This document shows, piece by piece, positions 62,909 to 64,000 of a stretch of DNA of 64,000 nt (position 1 is the stretch's first letter; every line of letters begins with the position of its first letter). The translations under genes were made by a program, and so were the position numbers. The stretch is from Paratinospora sagittata (Eukaryota > Streptophyta > Magnoliopsida > Ranunculales > Menispermaceae): assembly GCA_035771175.1 (NCBI GenBank), contig CM069607.1, positions 3,517,501 to 3,581,500 of the forward strand, read 5' to 3'. The notes beneath the pieces are model-generated. The model was given only the letters and a program-made list of their open reading frames with translations. It made no database searches and was not told the origin of the DNA.

Positions 62909-62940
62909 GCAAATCCCATGTAGTTGGAAAAAATGCTTTA
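62441..62940. repeat. Tandem duplication of about 245 bp spanning the hAT right end
   Basis: The two units share ACTGTTGG, ATACAACGATGGGTT, a TTATATTATATAAAAAACAT stretch, TTAGACCCCCCT and GGCAAATCCCATGTAGTTGG, with scattered differences. Each unit covers the distal element plus about 30 bases of flank. Confidence 0.85.
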
Positions 62941-63725
62941 GTAAGTCGAATTAACTAATTAGGAGATGTCTTAGAATTTAGAACATCTTGTTTCAAAACC
63001 CTCACCTCACCATGTGAAAACTAAAGTCCTTCGAGGCACTTATGCATTGTACTGGTCACCTTACTTTCTTACAAGGAAATTAATAGAACCAAAATGCTTC
63101 TTCAAGTTGGTTCTAATGGATGCTTTAGAAGTCCTCTTTTGCTACCTAATTCTTTGAGCTTATTTGAAGGAATGCTCTCCATATGTAGAAACTTACATCT
63201 TGATCTTGACTTGACTTGTCAATTTGAGCTGTTATGCAAAGTTTTTTAGATTTATTGATGTGGGATCTGCCCAATATTTGAGCATTTCTGATTATAAATG
63301 TTGATCTGTTTGATATGCACTGTTAAGTTGTTCTCTATCAGCTTGTACATTTAAAGTTATATGATTGCTAACAATGAAGGGTTAGGAGTAAGATGATCAA
63401 TGTTCCCTTTGAGTGGCAAAGGAAGAATTGCTCCACATGGGACTTGTCATATATGCCTTTGAGGACCTCAAGAATGATAGATTTGGGGGTTGGTTTGGAT
63501 GAAAACTATAGGGTGTGCGTAGCGAGATAGGTCAGCTAATATGTAATGTAGGATTGAAAAGTTTGTCCTTTATTGGTAGTTGGAGGTAGGATGGACAACA
63601 AATCCAACCACTCGTGAAACATGACCAACTTGATCCAAATTGACAGGGTTTGGTTAGGTGAATGTCATGTCAACATGCCAATAGTATTTTAAATTGTTAG
63701 TGCATATAGGAGATTTATGAGTAGA
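62941..63725. other. SNF4-like intron, distal part
   Basis: No exon recognised. The stretch 63570-63660 resembles other GACCAACTTGATCCAAATTG-type degenerate repeats in the window. Confidence 0.4.
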
Positions 63726-63727
63726 TT

Positions 63728-64000
63728 AGGTTGCGTTTGGTATACAATTTAAAAATAGTTTTCAAAAAATGAAATATGATCCCATTTTTAATTGATTTTT
63801 AGTTTTTGAAAATATGTTTGGTATCATATTCAAAAAATGTTTTTTAAATTTGAAAACAAGGAAAACTTGTTTGGTTAGTTTTAAGATTTCACACAAATCA
63901 AGTACAAAAAAGCTTATGTGGGTCCCATTAATTATAAATCAACTAAAGAAAAACTCAAAAAACAACTTCTATATGTTTTCTAAAAACAACTCTTTTTCTT
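63728..64000. repeat. MITE-like fragment cut by the window end
   Basis: It begins AGGTTGCGTTTGGTATAC, a start common to a class of AT-rich plant MITE-like repeats, and runs to the window edge. A similar TAGGTTGTATTTGGTTTC lies in intron 1 of the LBO-like gene near 27360. Confidence 0.35.

Noticed and set aside
1..64000. CRISPR array, operon or phage-like system
   Set aside because: No regularly spaced short repeats or bacterial gene architecture; the window is plant nuclear DNA.

Overview
This is a 64 kb stretch of AT-rich nuclear plant DNA, almost certainly from a eudicot. Genes are split by short GT-AG introns, protein families are plant types (SnRK1 beta-gamma subunit, DYW-class PPR, plant CW zinc finger, LBO-type oxygenase, CUL1-like cullin), and the space between genes is full of LTR, SINE, LINE and hAT debris. 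No bacterial-style operons, CRISPR arrays or rRNA were seen. Gene identities rest on reading the translations and on remembered plant families; no database search was possible.

Layout. 1-1.2 kb: a decayed RNase H-like retroposon end broken by a 610-bp palindromic insertion with a 5-bp target duplication. 1.2-8.7 kb: gene-poor, with tRNA-derived SINE copies and an LTR-like relic. 8.74-13.76 kb (+): a complete 19-exon CUL1-like cullin of 744 aa. 14.46-17.03 kb (-): a predicted 3-exon, 117-aa protein with a transit-peptide-like start. 17.46-21.57 kb (+): a divergent neighbour, an 11-exon, 480-aa protein I do not recognise. 21.6-26.2 kb: intergenic, with a probable 1.26-kb solo LTR. 26.30-27.84 kb (-): a complete 4-exon 2-oxoglutarate/Fe(II) oxygenase resembling LATERAL BRANCHING OXIDOREDUCTASE. 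30.41-32.31 kb (+): an intronless DYW-type PPR gene close to Arabidopsis At4g15720, carrying a perfect 81-bp tandem duplication. 34.59-45.56 kb (-): an 11-exon, 1738-aa CW-type zinc finger gene of the At4g15730 class. 46-55.4 kb: a transposon-rich block including a 2.49-kb solo LTR with a perfect 5-bp target duplication. 56.1-64 kb (+): the 5' part of a SnRK1 beta-gamma (SNF4-like) gene with large introns full of repeats, among them a hAT-type element with a perfect 8-bp target duplication; the gene continues past the window.

The genes do not form one pathway. They touch SCF ubiquitin ligation (cullin), strigolactone-type hormone metabolism (LBO-like), organelle RNA editing (PPR-DYW), chromatin reading (CW) and energy signalling (SnRK1 beta-gamma). 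The PPR and CW genes appear to preserve an ancestral neighbour pair. For each spliced gene the exon chain was checked by hand: every junction is GT-AG, phases agree, and the summed length is a whole number of codons.
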